This document shows positions 11,100 through 23,400 of a stretch of DNA of 64,000 bases, piece after piece. Made by a program: the position numbers and the translations under genes. Under the pieces are notes generated by a model. That model did no database searches, was not told the origin of the DNA, and was given only the letters and a program-made list of their open reading frames with translations. Where the stretch lies: NCBI RefSeq assembly GCF_902459465.1, contig NC_047080.1:10390866-10454865 (forward strand), written 5' to 3'. The first letter of the stretch is position 1. Each line of letters starts with the position of its first letter. Source of the DNA: Asterias rubens. Its lineage: Eukaryota > Echinodermata > Asteroidea > Forcipulatida > Asteriidae.

Positions 11100-11820
11100 A
11101 ATTTTTGTGCTTACAGGCTTTATGAAAGTGGGCCCAGGGTGATTACTCATTCAGATTCTAAATTCCAGAAATTTTGTTGTTCTAAAAAACAACCTTTATT
11201 GTAAACTACCAGGAACAATTAGCTTTAGCCTTGACTGCCACCATTGACGGGATAAGGAATAAAGTGCACGACAGAAAAGGCTAAATAAATGAAGAACCAT
11301 GCCATAAACAGGGTTTATGTGACAAGGCCAAGCTAATAAATATTGTAGAACTAAAGTTAAAGGGAAGGTATACCTTGAATAATTACTCAAAATAATAATG
11401 ACCATAAAAACTTACTTGGTTTAAAGGCAGTGGGCACTATTGGTAATTACTCAAAATAATTATCCGCATAAAACCTCAATTGGTAACGAGTAATTGGGAG
11501 AGGTTGATAGTATAAAACATTGTGAGAAACGGCTCCCTCCGAAGTGACGTAGTTTTCGAGAAAGAAGTAATTTTCCCTACGAATTTGATTTCGAGACCTC
11601 AGATTTAGAATTTGAGGTGTCGAAATCAAGCATCTGAAAGCACGCAACTTCGTGTGACCATTATGCGACAGGGGTGTTTTTTCTTTCATTAATATCTCGC
11701 AACTACGACGACCGATTGAGCTCAAATTTTCACAGGTTTGTCATTTTATGCATATGTTGAGATACACCAACTGTGAAGACTTGTCTTTGACAATTACCAA
11801 TAGTGTCCACTGTCTTTAAA
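11100..11820. repeat. Left arm of a 0.7-kb near-identical inverted repeat
   Basis: The inverse of this segment is found at 21826-22543. A 69-codon stretch (11196-11405 minus against 22238-22447 plus) is identical at protein level, and a 92-codon stretch differs at five residues. Contents: a family C end, an A-variant fragment and a complete family A MITE (11421-11820). Confidence 0.9.
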
Positions 11821-11856
11821 AAGCACTGCTGCTGTTGATAAGGAGAAACAACTCAC

Positions 11857-12070
11857 TTTAAAGGATTCGGGTACTTTTTCAAAATGTCCACAGGTTTACA
11901 TTCAACTTACAGGGTTTGAAGATAATGACAGTGGAAAGCTTCCCTTCAAATATTACTAACTGGGGTTGTGCAGTTTTTAAAAAATTAGTAAAACGAGTCA
12001 CAAAATAACTTTCGTTGTAAAATGTAAAAAATAAATTGAAAGTTGAAAGAAATTTTGAATTTGGTCACAA
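11857..12070 (+). mobile_element. Family F MITE, truncated
   Basis: Starts TTTAAAGGATTCGGGTACTT with the family's ACAGGTTTACATT and GTGGAAAGCTTCCCTT landmarks. Fuller copies: 24499-24872, 34963-35326, 38815-39210, 39520-39878. Confidence 0.5.
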
Positions 12071-12742
12071 CTGTTTAAACACGATTGAATATTTTGCCAA
12101 CACTTGGCCGTCCATACCAACCGGAGGGTTTGTTCATCAGCAACAGAAAGGTAACAAAACCGAGGCTAAAGGTGCAATAAACTTGTTGGTATAGTGAAAG
12201 TCAAATAACTATAGTGTGGCCTTTAATAAAAAGGAGAGAGTCATGGTAACACAGTGATGATGGTCCACTGTACCTTCTTTCTTTATACAAGGTAGGTTTG
12301 ATGAGTAAGTCATTTCTAAACTTATTTTGAGCCTAAATTTCCGAATCTTGTCAAATCAAAATTTATTCAAAACAATTTATAAAAACACAGAACATGAACA
12401 AAATTGTGACATATCGATTTGTTGATGGCAGTAATATCAAAGGATAAATAAAATTTACATATGTTTAGTTTACAAAAATTGTAATAATTTGTGTAGTATA
12501 ATTAACAATATTATTATTAAATGAATACCTTCACCATAAACCTTGACGAAACTGAGTCTGGTTCCTTTTTGTGTTTACTATAAAACTAAGTATCATTGTA
12601 TCGTGTATACAGGGAACCTAACACGGAATCATCAAGGCCTATATAATTAAAAGGCAATTTTTCGAGAAGGAATAAAATCTATGAGTGTTAAAAAAAAAAC
12701 CGAAAAAGGCAACTTATGTTTTTCTTCTTGGTACTGTCAGGG

Positions 12743-13125
12743 CCCAATTTCATAAAGACTGTAAGCACAAAAAACTTGCTAAGCACAAAAAGGTGTTACT
12801 TTACAGAAACAGGTTACCGACCATAACTACATAATTTGTATATTGCTGTGACTGGTGCCCCACTCATTATGCTTAGCAAAGACATTTGTCAAGCAGTATT
12901 TTCTGTTTAACTGCTTTATGAAATAAGCCCTGGGCCTAAATTCATAGAGCTGCTGAAGCAGGAAATACGGCTTGCCACATGTCTACTAAGCAGTAATGGG
13001 CAGGACACCAGTCACAAATTGTACATGTGACTTGGTATTTTGGCTGGTAACCTTAATCTGGCAATCATTTATGTTGCTGTGCTTAGCTAATTTGTGTGCT
13101 TAAGCAGCTCCATGAAATTGGACCC
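12743..13125. mobile_element. Two tandem family C foldback elements
   Basis: Each begins GGGCCCAATTTCATAAAG-like sequence with AAGCACAAAAA and returns inverted (TTATGAAATAAGCCC at about 12910-12930; TCCATGAAATTGGACCC at about 13110). They lie just downstream of the glutaredoxin stop. Confidence 0.65.
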
Positions 13126-13150
13126 TGGTAGTAAAAGAGGTTCAAGGGTC

Positions 13151-14007
13151 TTAGATAGCATTAGCTTCTCTTAGCATCCCTTCCAATTTTCCTTCGTCGT
13201 TTAGTTTCTTGATCTCACTTCCTCCTCCGATAAACTTCCCCATGATGAAAACTCTTGGAACCTACAAAATAAGAAAGAGAAAGAAAAGCAAATCTTCAAT
13301 TGCTTCGTCCTTTGGATGAGATGTAAATCCATGGGTCCTGTGTGTTGTGTAATGTCCACAACCAAAACAGCACCCAGTTAAGATTGATCCTAAGCAGAAG
13401 AGGTTTGCCCCTGTGTTTCTGAAAGTCGCTGATGAAAGCACCACAGTATCCGATGAACCTTTTTTAAGGTGCTTCAAAAATAATGGTCTCATAACCTAAT
13501 TTGTTTAAAACTATCTTAAGGTCGAGTCACACTGCGGCAATAACGAAAACGATAACAATCACGACGCAAAGAGAACGCATTCTTTTGGTTGAATTGCTCC
13601 ACGAAGAATACGCACAAGTTCATTCAACCAATAGAATGCGTTCGCTTTGCATTGTGATCTTTATCGTTTTCGTTATAGCTGCAGTGACTCAGCCTTTAGA
13701 ATGCCTCTGCTAGTTCTAGAGACTGGTAAAAAAAAACCAGGCTCCAAAGAAAGACTTCACTCACCGTTGTTGCTCCAGTCATCCTCCCAAGCACCCCCTG
13801 GATACGCGTCCCATCCTCACGTTGGTTAAGTTCAATCGTTTCATAGTTTGCGTTGTGTTCGTCCAGCGCCCTCTTGGCCATAGCGCAGTATGGACACGTC
13901 GTCTTTGAGAATACGACGACTGTTTTGTCGTGGATGATGTCTTGTACTAACTTTCCTTCTGGTGAGTCTAAAGAGACTTGAGTGACGGGCGAGAACAAAT
14001 TACCCAT
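13151..14007 (-). CDS. GLRX2: Glutaredoxin (GLRX2-like, dithiol CPYC)
   Basis: Small thiol-disulfide oxidoreductase using glutathione. Two coding exons: 14007-13765 and 13261-13151, joined in phase 0 (ACG|GTGAGT donor, TTTTGTAG acceptor), giving 117 aa. The active site CPYC is at residues 38-41, the TVP cis-proline motif spans the splice at residues 81-83, and the glutathione-binding GGG is at 93-95. Overall layout and the TVPR-F linker match vertebrate GLRX2, but GLRX2 in mammals has CSYC, so the CPYC is the ancestral or GLRX1-type form. The start MGNLFSP is chosen because an acceptor (CAG|A) lies one base upstream; the protein has no mitochondrial presequence and instead fits an N-myristoylation pattern (G2, S6). 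The intron carries a foldback element and a SINE scrap. Symbol is by best resemblance. Confidence 0.85.
13515..13690. mobile_element. Foldback element in the glutaredoxin intron
   Basis: GAGTCACACTGCGGCAATAA-CGAAAACGATAACAATC at 13514-13561 pairs with GATCTTTATCGTTTTCGTTA-TAGCTGCAGTGACTC at 13660-13692; inner arms AACGCATTCTTTTGGTTGAA and its inverse also pair. Confidence 0.65.
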
Positions 14008-14826
14008 TCTGATGCTGGAAAAGATTGTAAAAAAGGATAGCTGCTTAGAATAGTGAAACAAAAACTAACTCACTGAGCTACCATAACTGTACATGTATGT
14101 AAATCTACCTTAGGGAACGTTTTGGTCTAGCAGTTTGACATAGCACAATATTTAGACTGAGCTTGTTTTGTGCAAATGGTGATTTTTGAGTGGTAATGAT
14201 AAAACAAAATTTGCATTTTACTTTGCTGTACATAGCAAGGGAAATCGTTTGAGACGTCCCGACCACACGCCAGGTCTTTTCACTGAGCTAAAAATCCTCC
14301 AAAAGAGATTTATTCATGATTGTACCTGCAAGTGCAAGTTACTCGATTAGTTTAAGTTAGTTAGGCCTAACGCCTACTTCTTATTCTAGCTCACAAATTG
14401 GTATTTATTATAATGAACTTTTCATGTCTCCTGTACAATCTTTATATATTATTTTATAAAACATCTGTTTTCATAAACAGGATGACATCATTGTTTGGAA
14501 TTTAATCTAGCTAGTGGTGTACATTATTTACTGAAAAAGTAGTACGATTGCTAAGTTTTCATTTGTATCAAATAGGCCTAATGATACAATTTTTTGGTAA
14601 AAAAAAGAGTAAAAAATCTGAAAAAGTATGAAAGCATCGACTGTATGAGCAGCCATCAAACAAAGTATAGGACAAAAACTACGGATAACTTTCCGTATGG
14701 CCACTTTTTCACTCATTTTTACAAAAAGGGATATCTCATTGAGGAAACTTAGATAGTATTATTATTTTATACCGAATGAAAAAGTGGTGGCGCCATACGG
14801 AAACTTTTCCAAAACTACTACTAGCC

Positions 14827-14945
14827 TACCCAACGGCTCTCTTTTAACATCGGTCTCATCACAGACTTTGTGTTGTAATGGCGACGGTGTGATGAGACTG
14901 ATGTTTATGATAAAAGAGAGCCATTAACAGCTCAACAGGGTGGGC
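14827..14945. mobile_element. Hairpin element near the glutaredoxin 5' region
   Basis: GGCTCTCTTTTAACATCGGTCTCATCAC pairs with GTGATGAGACTGATGTTTATGATAAAAGAGAGCC in two matching blocks of under 20 bases each. The outer CAACAGGGTGGGCT end recurs in a related hairpin at 51818-51915 in an EXOSC2 intron. Confidence 0.5.
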
Positions 14946-14978
14946 TAAAAAAAGTAATAAAACAATAAAACTACATAC

Positions 14979-15060
14979 CTGTTTCTGGTTCTGCTGTAGA
15001 AGACAAACAAAACGGCAGTTGTAAAACACACAGCAAGGTAAATGTTCTACCATATGTTGC
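14979..15060 (-). other. Probable 5' non-coding exon of the glutaredoxin gene
   Basis: A good donor (AAACAG|GTATGTAG) ends at 14979 on the minus strand, upstream of the acceptor at 14009 that directly precedes the glutaredoxin start codon. An ATG at 15053 opens 25 codons to the donor, but joining to the next exon gives a stop after two codons, so this would be a short upstream ORF and not an alternative N-terminus. The 5' limit is a guess. Confidence 0.35.
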
Positions 15061-16073
15061 TAATAACACACACCGTCATGTGACTATCACAGTATCAGGA
15101 AGACCACAACACACAATGCAAGCAATGCTGATGTGTATTGTATTGCAGGACGGCACTCGACCTTGCGACGGTCAATGCAAGTTGTGTCGCAAGTTGCACT
15201 AGTTCTAGAGCTGACTATGAAGTGTCAAACCAAACGATGGTGGAATTGAAGGGTTTTGCGTAAATGGTCCAAATACCATTCCAAGGTCACAGGTGGGCAC
15301 AATATGTAGAATTAATGAATGTCTAAATAAAGGATGAAAAGATAGTTGTGAAGGTGGTCACACTCACACGCACACTCACAGCTGATTCTGCTGGGATTCT
15401 GGACTTTTTGGTTGTAAACATTAGGACGCCCTCAAGAGGGCCTATACATAGGCCCTTTTCGAAACCATGGCTATGTACACACGGGGAGGGACACAGCAGG
15501 TAGAAGACGACCGTGTTTTGATTGGCAAGTGATCGATATGTTACTGCAATCCAAAGACTGTCCAATGAAACCACTGGATCTGAAAAGCAGGTACCTGTCC
15601 TCATCCTTGCGGATAATACAGGGGCCCAGTCTAGTCTATACTCAACACTTAAAAATCGACAAAGGAAGCTTATAGTTCTTATAATGCTTTCAACTTTGTT
15701 TTTCAATAATATTAAATATAATATACAGGTTGAATTTGATGCAGATTTAGCCAAATAAATTAATTAGCCTAATTTTGTTGAGATTGCTCATTGCCCACGT
15801 GACACGAAGAATATTCAAATTATAATCTGTGCCATTTTATCGGATATTTCAATGGAAGTCTAAGTATGAAGAGTATTGCAAAACAAATTCCAAGTTGACC
15901 CTCCAAGTTGAGTCAAAATCTCATGTCAAATAGTGTATACTATAGCTCTGAGAATGGCTACATAACTTATCAATCACTGACAGCATTTCAACAACTTATT
16001 CCATAAAATTCAGAATGTAATGTAATAACTTCTTGTTGAGAGCCCATCAGCAGTGATGCCTTGAAGACCTGGG

Positions 16074-16315
16074 CCCAATTTCATGGAGCTGCTTATCACA
16101 AAAATTTGCCGTGCACAAAAATTTCTTCCTTGATAAAAACAGGATTACCAACCTAATTTCCACGTGATTTTCAGGATAGGCAAACAACACCTGAATACCG
16201 GTGACAAGAAATATGCAACAAATGGAAATTTTGTTGGTAATCCTGTTTTTATCAAGGAAGAAATTTCATCCTAAGGAAATTTGTGTGCTTAGCAGCTTTA
16301 TGAAATTGGGCCCTG
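16074..16315. mobile_element. Family C foldback MITE
   Basis: GGGCCCAATTTCATGGAGCT with AAGGAAGAAATTT inner arms, returning as AGCAGCTTTATGAAATTGGG at 16291-16310. Other good copies: 24064-24301, 45139-45381, 55711-55905, 62447-62728. Confidence 0.75.
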
Positions 16316-18935
16316 ATGTGCACATAATTATCTCGGAGCCTTCTCGAGTTGCCATCATCAAGGCATCACCGCTCCTCAAAAAGGGATACAGGGCACCGAG
16401 TAGATCTGAACCACGACAACGTGCTTAGTTTAGGAATTTTGTCAAAGGAAATTGATTTATACAATTAATAAGCATTTCTTCAAACAGTGTTGCCGCTTTG
16501 ACATTCACATTGCTCTGTGAGAAGTTCAAAATTAATAGTCTTTAACGGGAATTGTTTTTCATGTAATGTCTGCATAGCTGGATCGCCAGGATATGAAACC
16601 TTTTTTTGACACCGTCTTTCATTACAATCTCAACAAGGAAATTTGATTTTTTTTTTCCAGTTTCTTTTTACAAATCATGTTTAACATCGTCAAATTAATA
16701 CAAGGACATGTTTATAAAACGGATGTTGACAACAATAGAAAAGGTCTGTGAATTATTAAGAGCAAGCCAAGAAAAACAAAAACATTATTTTTGGCATTAG
16801 CCTTGTATATAGAGAAAAAAAATGTTTGGCAACCAGCCTACATGTTATTTTTGGTGACAACTAATGTTAAGTTAAATGGACGTTTGAATTATAAAAAAAG
16901 GGGTGAAGGTTTAAACAAAAGTTTCGTAACTCCTTTTTATAATGGAGTTTGTCATACAATAGTTTCTTCTCTGAACTTAGAGCTTTGAAATTGAAATAAC
17001 ACATTTCCAAAGACAAAAACAAATTTTAATCGAGTTAACTGCCCATTAATTGTAAATTCCATAGATTCTTCTCAGACCCACCAACCGCTCCAGAGAGATC
17101 TATCTAAAAGTGAGTGTTACTATATACTCCAAATTTCGTATGTTTAGTACATTTCCACCATGCAAACCTTTAATACAAACTACAAGGCTTATAAATTGTC
17201 TGGTAAATTGAGATTTTCTTCCGATTTCACATCTTAAGATTCACTTCTCACAAAAAATAGTGTCAATTCATAATAATTTTATAATTTTAGGAAGTTTCTT
17301 GTTGGCTACTTTCTTTGATGGGGTTTGCGTGATGGATTTTAAAACATGTTCTTGAAACATTTTGTAACTTCTCAGTGTTTTGGAGGTTTTGTGGAAATAA
17401 ATATTTTCGAGGCATATGTTATACAAACAAAAACCGCACCATCGTTTTTTTCTCTTCAAATCAAAACCGAAAGAACTTGAGGAACAAAGGAAGAACTATT
17501 AACCAGCCGGACATGTATATAACTGTTCATATGAAAAAACAGATGTGGAATTTCCCTTTTTAATACCGCAGGGCCCATTTTCAAGGTCGAGTGGGCACTA
17601 TCGGTAAATACTGAAAATAATTTTTGGAGGTTTTGTGGAAAAAAAGAGAAAAAAAATAACACTGTATGGTTTCCCTAACTTGTCCGTGCTGACAATAACA
17701 CACTGGTGTTTGATTTTTGTGTTTGATTGTCCATCCCATGTAGTTTTGCTTTGAGGAAGTAATCACAGTTATATTATATTGTATATTACCGATTCAATAA
17801 CTTCTATTGTTCTTGTGTTTCACCAAAGACCAACAAACATCAGAGTTTCCGCACTTATATTCAGAAGTTCACCCAGGGATAGATTTCACAAAGAAATAAG
17901 ATTGATCACTAAAGTGCAATTCACACGACAGAAATTTAACTGGGGTCCCTTGCTTAATTCCATCCAGGAAACATAACAAATTTAACGAGTCTCTTAACTC
18001 ACGTTTAACATGGTAAAAATGGGTTTTTCTCCAGAACGCTCCAAGCCAAATTTCTGAAAAACGTGGGGTCAAACAAACCCGCGCGTAAAAGGAATCGTGA
18101 CGTCAGTGGCGGCTATTTGGTGTGGAAATGCCAAAGCTGGAGAACTGTGTTCAAAACCAATAGGGGAAATTCGTCACTGGCGTCCAGGGTCATTATAATA
18201 GATAACCCGGTTTCGACTCTCGGCTGAAAAAGCTGCGCGGCCTGGTGCATTTTTGACTCGAGTTATTTATTACTAAATGCAAATTTTGAGAGTAAAATGG
18301 TTATTAACCGGTATCTGCGATGTCTATTTGGCCATCAAAAGGTAATAGTTGACATATTGAGATCATCCTTTATCTTTAAGCACAAAATAGCTGGCATCCT
18401 GTTCACTTTCCTTAAAACAGGAAACCATCTAGCAATATTTTCTGCTTTATATAAAAGCAGCTTGTTCAAATTGGGTTCATATTACGGCAACAATGCAGCA
18501 GTAGCAACACACTCGTATGCCATAAACGCACAAAGCAACAGTGAGAGCCAATTTATTTATCAAATGGATATGACGCACGTCTATTAGTCTATAAGGCTTT
18601 ATTCATTAAAGGTGTCTTATAAAAGTAAGTTGATGTTTCAATTGTTTCAATTTGGTTAGAGCAAAACTGTATTGCATACTTGACACAAACTAATAATTAT
18701 AGTGACGAACCATTTTTCGCAATGTGCATAATTATTAAATATGACACTTGTTCAATAAAAGCTGGGGTATGTGCTCATAATTATTCAGCTCGCATCTTTT
18801 TTTTTATATTATTATTCATAAATACCCCAGACAGTTTCTCTACTCCTATTGGTGGAGAGCGCGTCACGTGGGGGTATTTAAACGGTTGATAAAGACACAG
18901 CTGAAGCTGTTTAAGACCGGCTGGCTTCCGCGTGT

Positions 18936-19055
18936 CGGGCGCGCGCGCGCAAGATTATCACGCGGAACGCAATTCATAGTTATACAGCGCGTAATATATG
19001 TAGGCGCGCGCGTAATCTATTTATAAGCGCGCGCGTACACACAACCCACGCGCAT
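18936..19055. repeat. GCGCGC-rich tract
   Basis: Runs such as GGGCGCGCGCGCGC, GGCGCGCGCGTAA and AGCGCGCGCGTACAC stand out in an otherwise AT-rich, CpG-poor window. Alternating CG of this kind can adopt Z-form; no gene start is seen next to it. Confidence 0.5.
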
Positions 19056-19195
19056 CAAACATCTTCATAAAGTTTTTGAAAAAAATATTTTAAACCTCGA
19101 ATTTTCAATTGTCAAAGTGTCTATAATGGTATTTTGTTTAACGTTTTTTTAACAAAAGGGCATTAATGAATGGGAATAGTGACTCGTTCTTAAAC

Positions 19196-19297
19196 GTCCG
19201 TTTAAAACCTTGCAGGGTCGTTGCCTTGCGATAAAAGCCCTCGCCTTCGGCTCGGGCCTTTATTGCACGGCAACGACCCTGCCGGTTTTAAACGGCC
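19196..19297. repeat. About 100-bp long palindrome with TTCG tip
   Basis: GTTTAAAACCTTGCAGGGTC, GTTGCCTTGCGATAAAAGCC and CTCGCC lead to a TTCG tip and return inverted as GGGCCTTTATTGCACGGCAA, CGACCCTGCC and GGTTTTAAACGG. No internal unique sequence remains, so it is a pure hairpin. Confidence 0.75.
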
Positions 19298-19681
19298 TCT
19301 ACACTTTTATTCCCTTATTAAGCTCTCTCCTTCTTCACTCTGACTTTTTAGTAACTGAACTTTTGGTCAGTAAAAGACACTTTTGATGTTTCAGCAATTG
19401 AACACAAACGTTTTGCTTCGATTCGGGGTATCCCCCTTCTGATTCGCCTTGTCCAAGGCTCTTTACGCAAGCACCGGCCCGCTCTGACTTCACGAAATGC
19501 ATAGATACTATACCGCACGACACATAACAGTACTTGATAACGCGGGGTTGAGGCATGGCTTTATACGAGGTATCAACGAGGTTACAAAACGAGGCTACCT
19601 TATTGATGAGTCACCTTCATCAAAATGTAGTCACAATCGAAATCACTCATGGCTGACTTGTTCTGTGAAAGACATGTTTCT

Positions 19682-20071
19682 GTTAAAGGCATGTGGACAG
19701 TATTAGTAGTTGCTTAAAATAATGTTTAGCATAAAAACTTACCTGGTACAAGCTGAGAGACCTGTTGATAGTATGCATATGTGAGAAATAGCCCCATAAA
19801 CCCCAAATCTGAAGTAACCTAGTTTTTGAGAAAGAGGTAAATTCTCACTCACATAATAAAAGACGTCAGCTGAAGCCTTTATGCATCTGAAAGCACACAA
19901 AGTATAACGCAACAAGGGTGTCATCTCTTTCATTGGTCTCTTGTCAATTCGATGACCATATAAGCCCAAATTTACACAGGTTTGTGATTTTATGCATATG
20001 TTTGGATACAGCAATTGAGAATACTAGTCTTTGAAAAATAATATTACCAAATGTGTCCAGTGCACCTTTAA
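19682..20071 (+). mobile_element. MITE family A copy (diverged)
   Basis: Starts TTAAAGGCATGTGGACAG and ends ATGTGTCCAGTGCACCTTTA. It ends about 340 bp upstream of the TIR-receptor start codon, so it lies in or near the promoter. Confidence 0.7.
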
Positions 20072-20407
20072 CTGAAATGCTGCATCATGTGCGGATGAAT
20101 ATATGCATGGTGACATGAAAATGTGTAAATAGGACAGGAATGTGCATGCGTTTACACAGGGTTCGAACATTCAGCAATGGCATAGAGCTTGACATCTGAA
20201 GTGTTTACTCCATTTGCAGTAAGCGGATAAGTTTATTCATCCGGAATTTAGTAGATGCTTTTACTGAATGCTTCTACTTAGAAGTTGATGCTTTTACGTT
20301 TTGCTAATACTTTTCAGTATTCTACTACTTTTTATTCATACGACATATTGATCCAGCCAAGTTTAAAGTCACTGTTTTCTGATCTAAAAGAAGCAACTCG
20401 TAAAAAG

Positions 20408-23400
20408 ATGTCATCGTCATCCGTCAGTGCAGCAGCCATCATCATTGTTGTCACTGTCACTGTGTCGTTGTCACCGATTGTGTCATCGGGTAACCAACTG
20501 AATGAACCACAGCACAATGACTATGACAGGTCATGTTTTGTCCCTCCTTCCCAACACGACGACTCAAAGCCGGTAAATATTACATCAATTCTCTAACTCT
20601 TTACACTTTTTTTGGCTAATGGACCGTAAACGAGGCAACGAAACCGATTTCCTCCAAGTCCCATGCCGTCGATTTCACCAAACTCTTCCTAACTTATTAT
20701 TAATATTAAAGCCATTATACAACTTATATTTAAAATAACAAACCTGTGAAAATTTTGGTTCAATCGGTCATCGGAGTCGGGAGAAAATAACGGGAAAACC
20801 CATTCTTGTTTCCGCGCGTTTCGCCGTGTCATGAAATGTGCTAAAATAAATCCGTTATTCTCGCTAACGAGAATTTATATTGTTTTAATGTTTTCTCAAA
20901 AAGTAAAGCATTTCATGGAACAATATTTCAAGCGAAGTCTTTTACCATTACATTCTTTAAACCCTTTAAATTATTTGTAAATCTGTGAATTTTTTTGTTT
21001 CTGTACCGAAAGTGTATAATGGCAGTGATGGTAATTACTCAACATAATTATAACCATAAAACCTTTGGAACGAGTACACGGGGAGCTGGTTGATAGTATA
21101 AAACTCTGTGAGAAACGGCTCCCTCTGAAGTAACGTAGTTTTCGAGAAAGCAGTAATTTTCCACGAATTTGATTTCGAGACCTCAAAATTAGACTTTGAA
21201 ATCAAGAATCTGAAAGCATTCTCGTCCTAACTCAAGATAGGATTAATCCTATAGCGTTCGTAAAATCGGCTTCGGGTCATTGCCTTGGTGCCCTTCAAAT
21301 GCTCCAGAAGAAACTGACAATTTTCCTCATAGGGTTTCGGTACCCTTTTTAAAGGAGAAAATGCCCTGACGCCATGTGCCCTTTCAAACACGAAGCACGA
21401 CAGGCTTGGTATAATCATATTTATCAGAGTAAACGAACGCTGAACAGATTCAACCCGGAAATTGAGCGACAAAAACAAGGTTTCAGCTCTGCAGCCAAAA
21501 TGAAAGGGAAGCCATTTCTGCGAGTTAGATTTGAATGATGTCTGGTGCAATGACTTGTTTGGTCACAAGTTTTGGCTTACATTTGAATTGTTCAGACTAT
21601 AGAGACCGTTGCTATGTCAAATAATGTGGGCAAGCTTTTGTATAGCAACCGTCAGAAGAGCTGACACTAACCATTGTGAGTGGTGACCTATGGGACAATT
21701 ACATTGACGCGGTAACGCTTTTTAGATACAAATGTTGGCATATAGCCCTGTGACCACTCTGCATAAATTGAAATGTTTCTCAAAAGGCTTTTTAAATACT
21801 GTATGTTTCTTTAGTGCCATGAACGTAAAGACAGTGGACACTATTGGTAATTGTCAAAGCCTAGTCTTCACAGTTGGTGTATCTCAACATATGCATAACA
21901 TAACAAACCTGTGAATTTTGAGCTCAATCGATCGTCGAATTTGCGAGATATTAATGAAAGAAAAAACACCCCTGTCGCATAATGGTCACACGAAGTTGCG
22001 TGCTTTCAGATGCTTGATTTCGACACCTCAAATTCTAAATCTGAGGTCTCGAAATCGAATTCGTGGGGAAAATTACTTCTTTCTCGAAAACTACGTCACT
22101 TCGGAGGGAGCCGTTTCTCACAATGTTTTATACCATCAACCTCTCCCAATTACTCGTTACCAATTGAGGTTTTATGCGGATAATTATTTTGAGTAATTAC
22201 CAATAGTGCCCACTGCCTTTAAACCAAGTAAGTTTTTATGGTCATTATTATTTTGAGTAATTATTCAAGGTATACCTTCCCTTTAACTTTAGTTCTACAA
22301 TATTTATTAGCTTGGCCTTGTCACATAAACCCTGTTTATGGCATGGTTCTTCATTTATTTAGCCTTTTCTGTCGTGCACTTTATTCCTTATCCCGTCAAT
22401 GGTGGCAGTCAAGGTTAAAGCTAATTGTTCCTGGTAGTTTACAATAAAGGTTGTTTTTTAGCACAACAAAATTTCTGGAATTTAGAATCTGAATGAGTAA
22501 TCACCCTGGGCCCACTTTCATAAAGCCTGTAAGCACAAAAATTCCCTTTATAAGACGAGTTCTTTTGTTGGTGTTTGTTCCAACAGTTTATGTCCGTGGA
22601 CATTTCTTATCCCCCTATGGACCCAGAAATGCAAGATGACTTTCAGGACTATAAAATATTGGCAATTCCTAACGGGACATGTAAGTATATTTACCGTATA
22701 CAGACATTATACATACATAGGCCTGTCAGCATGGGTCGATTTCACAAAGGTAGTCCTATCTTAGGACTAGTCCTAAGCAATGCTTAGAGATAGGACTGGT
22801 CCTAAGTTTAGGACCAGTAACTCATCCTAACTTAGGACTGGTCCTATCTCTTAGCATTGACTAGGACTAGTCCTAAGTTAGGACTACCTTTGTCAAATCC
22901 ACCCCTAGTGCCTTTTTCTTAAGGTTAACGCCTATAACAGAAGTTGCAACAAAAAGTCCGAACTCAAGATGCTCCTATGTAAAATCAAATAAAACAATAT
23001 TTCTGTGTATTAATTCGTCTTACGTACAGCTTTTGTAATTGTCCAAGTGTAGTTGCATGACGAAGATGTGATGGTAATAAGTTCCATACATTTTGGAGGC
23101 GCATCATAAAATGTACGTTCGCAGCTCGTATGTTCAGCCAAGAGGTTCTCTGAGGAAGAGCGTAGGGAACGCGGTTGTACATAATGTAATAATATTGATG
23201 ATGTACCGTGGTTGAGTTTTGAAAATCTCAACAAGTTTCCGAACACCCCCTTTTGTCGCGTGTCGTGGCCGAATGGTTAAGAACACCAGACTCAAGCTCT
23301 GGTGTTTCTGGTCAGTAGAGTGTGGGTTCAGGTCCCATTCATACCCCCTGTGCCTTTGAGCAATATTTAACACACATTGCTTTGTCCTTCGGATGGGACA

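Larger units (their letters stand above)
15060..20280. other. Gap between glutaredoxin and the TIR receptor
   Basis: No conserved exon was recognised. Contents: a family C element at 16074-16315, a D scrap near 17879, a CG-alternating segment 18940-19045, a long palindrome 19196-19297 and a family A MITE 19682-20071. The rest is AT-rich with nothing I can name. Confidence 0.55.

Noticed and set aside
15522-15758. 78-codon plus-strand ORF
   Set aside because: No homology recognised, no splice partners, low-complexity composition.
23258-23341. Possible tRNA-Leu gene
   Set aside because: A conserved non-tRNA body follows and the acceptor stem does not close; better explained as a SINE.
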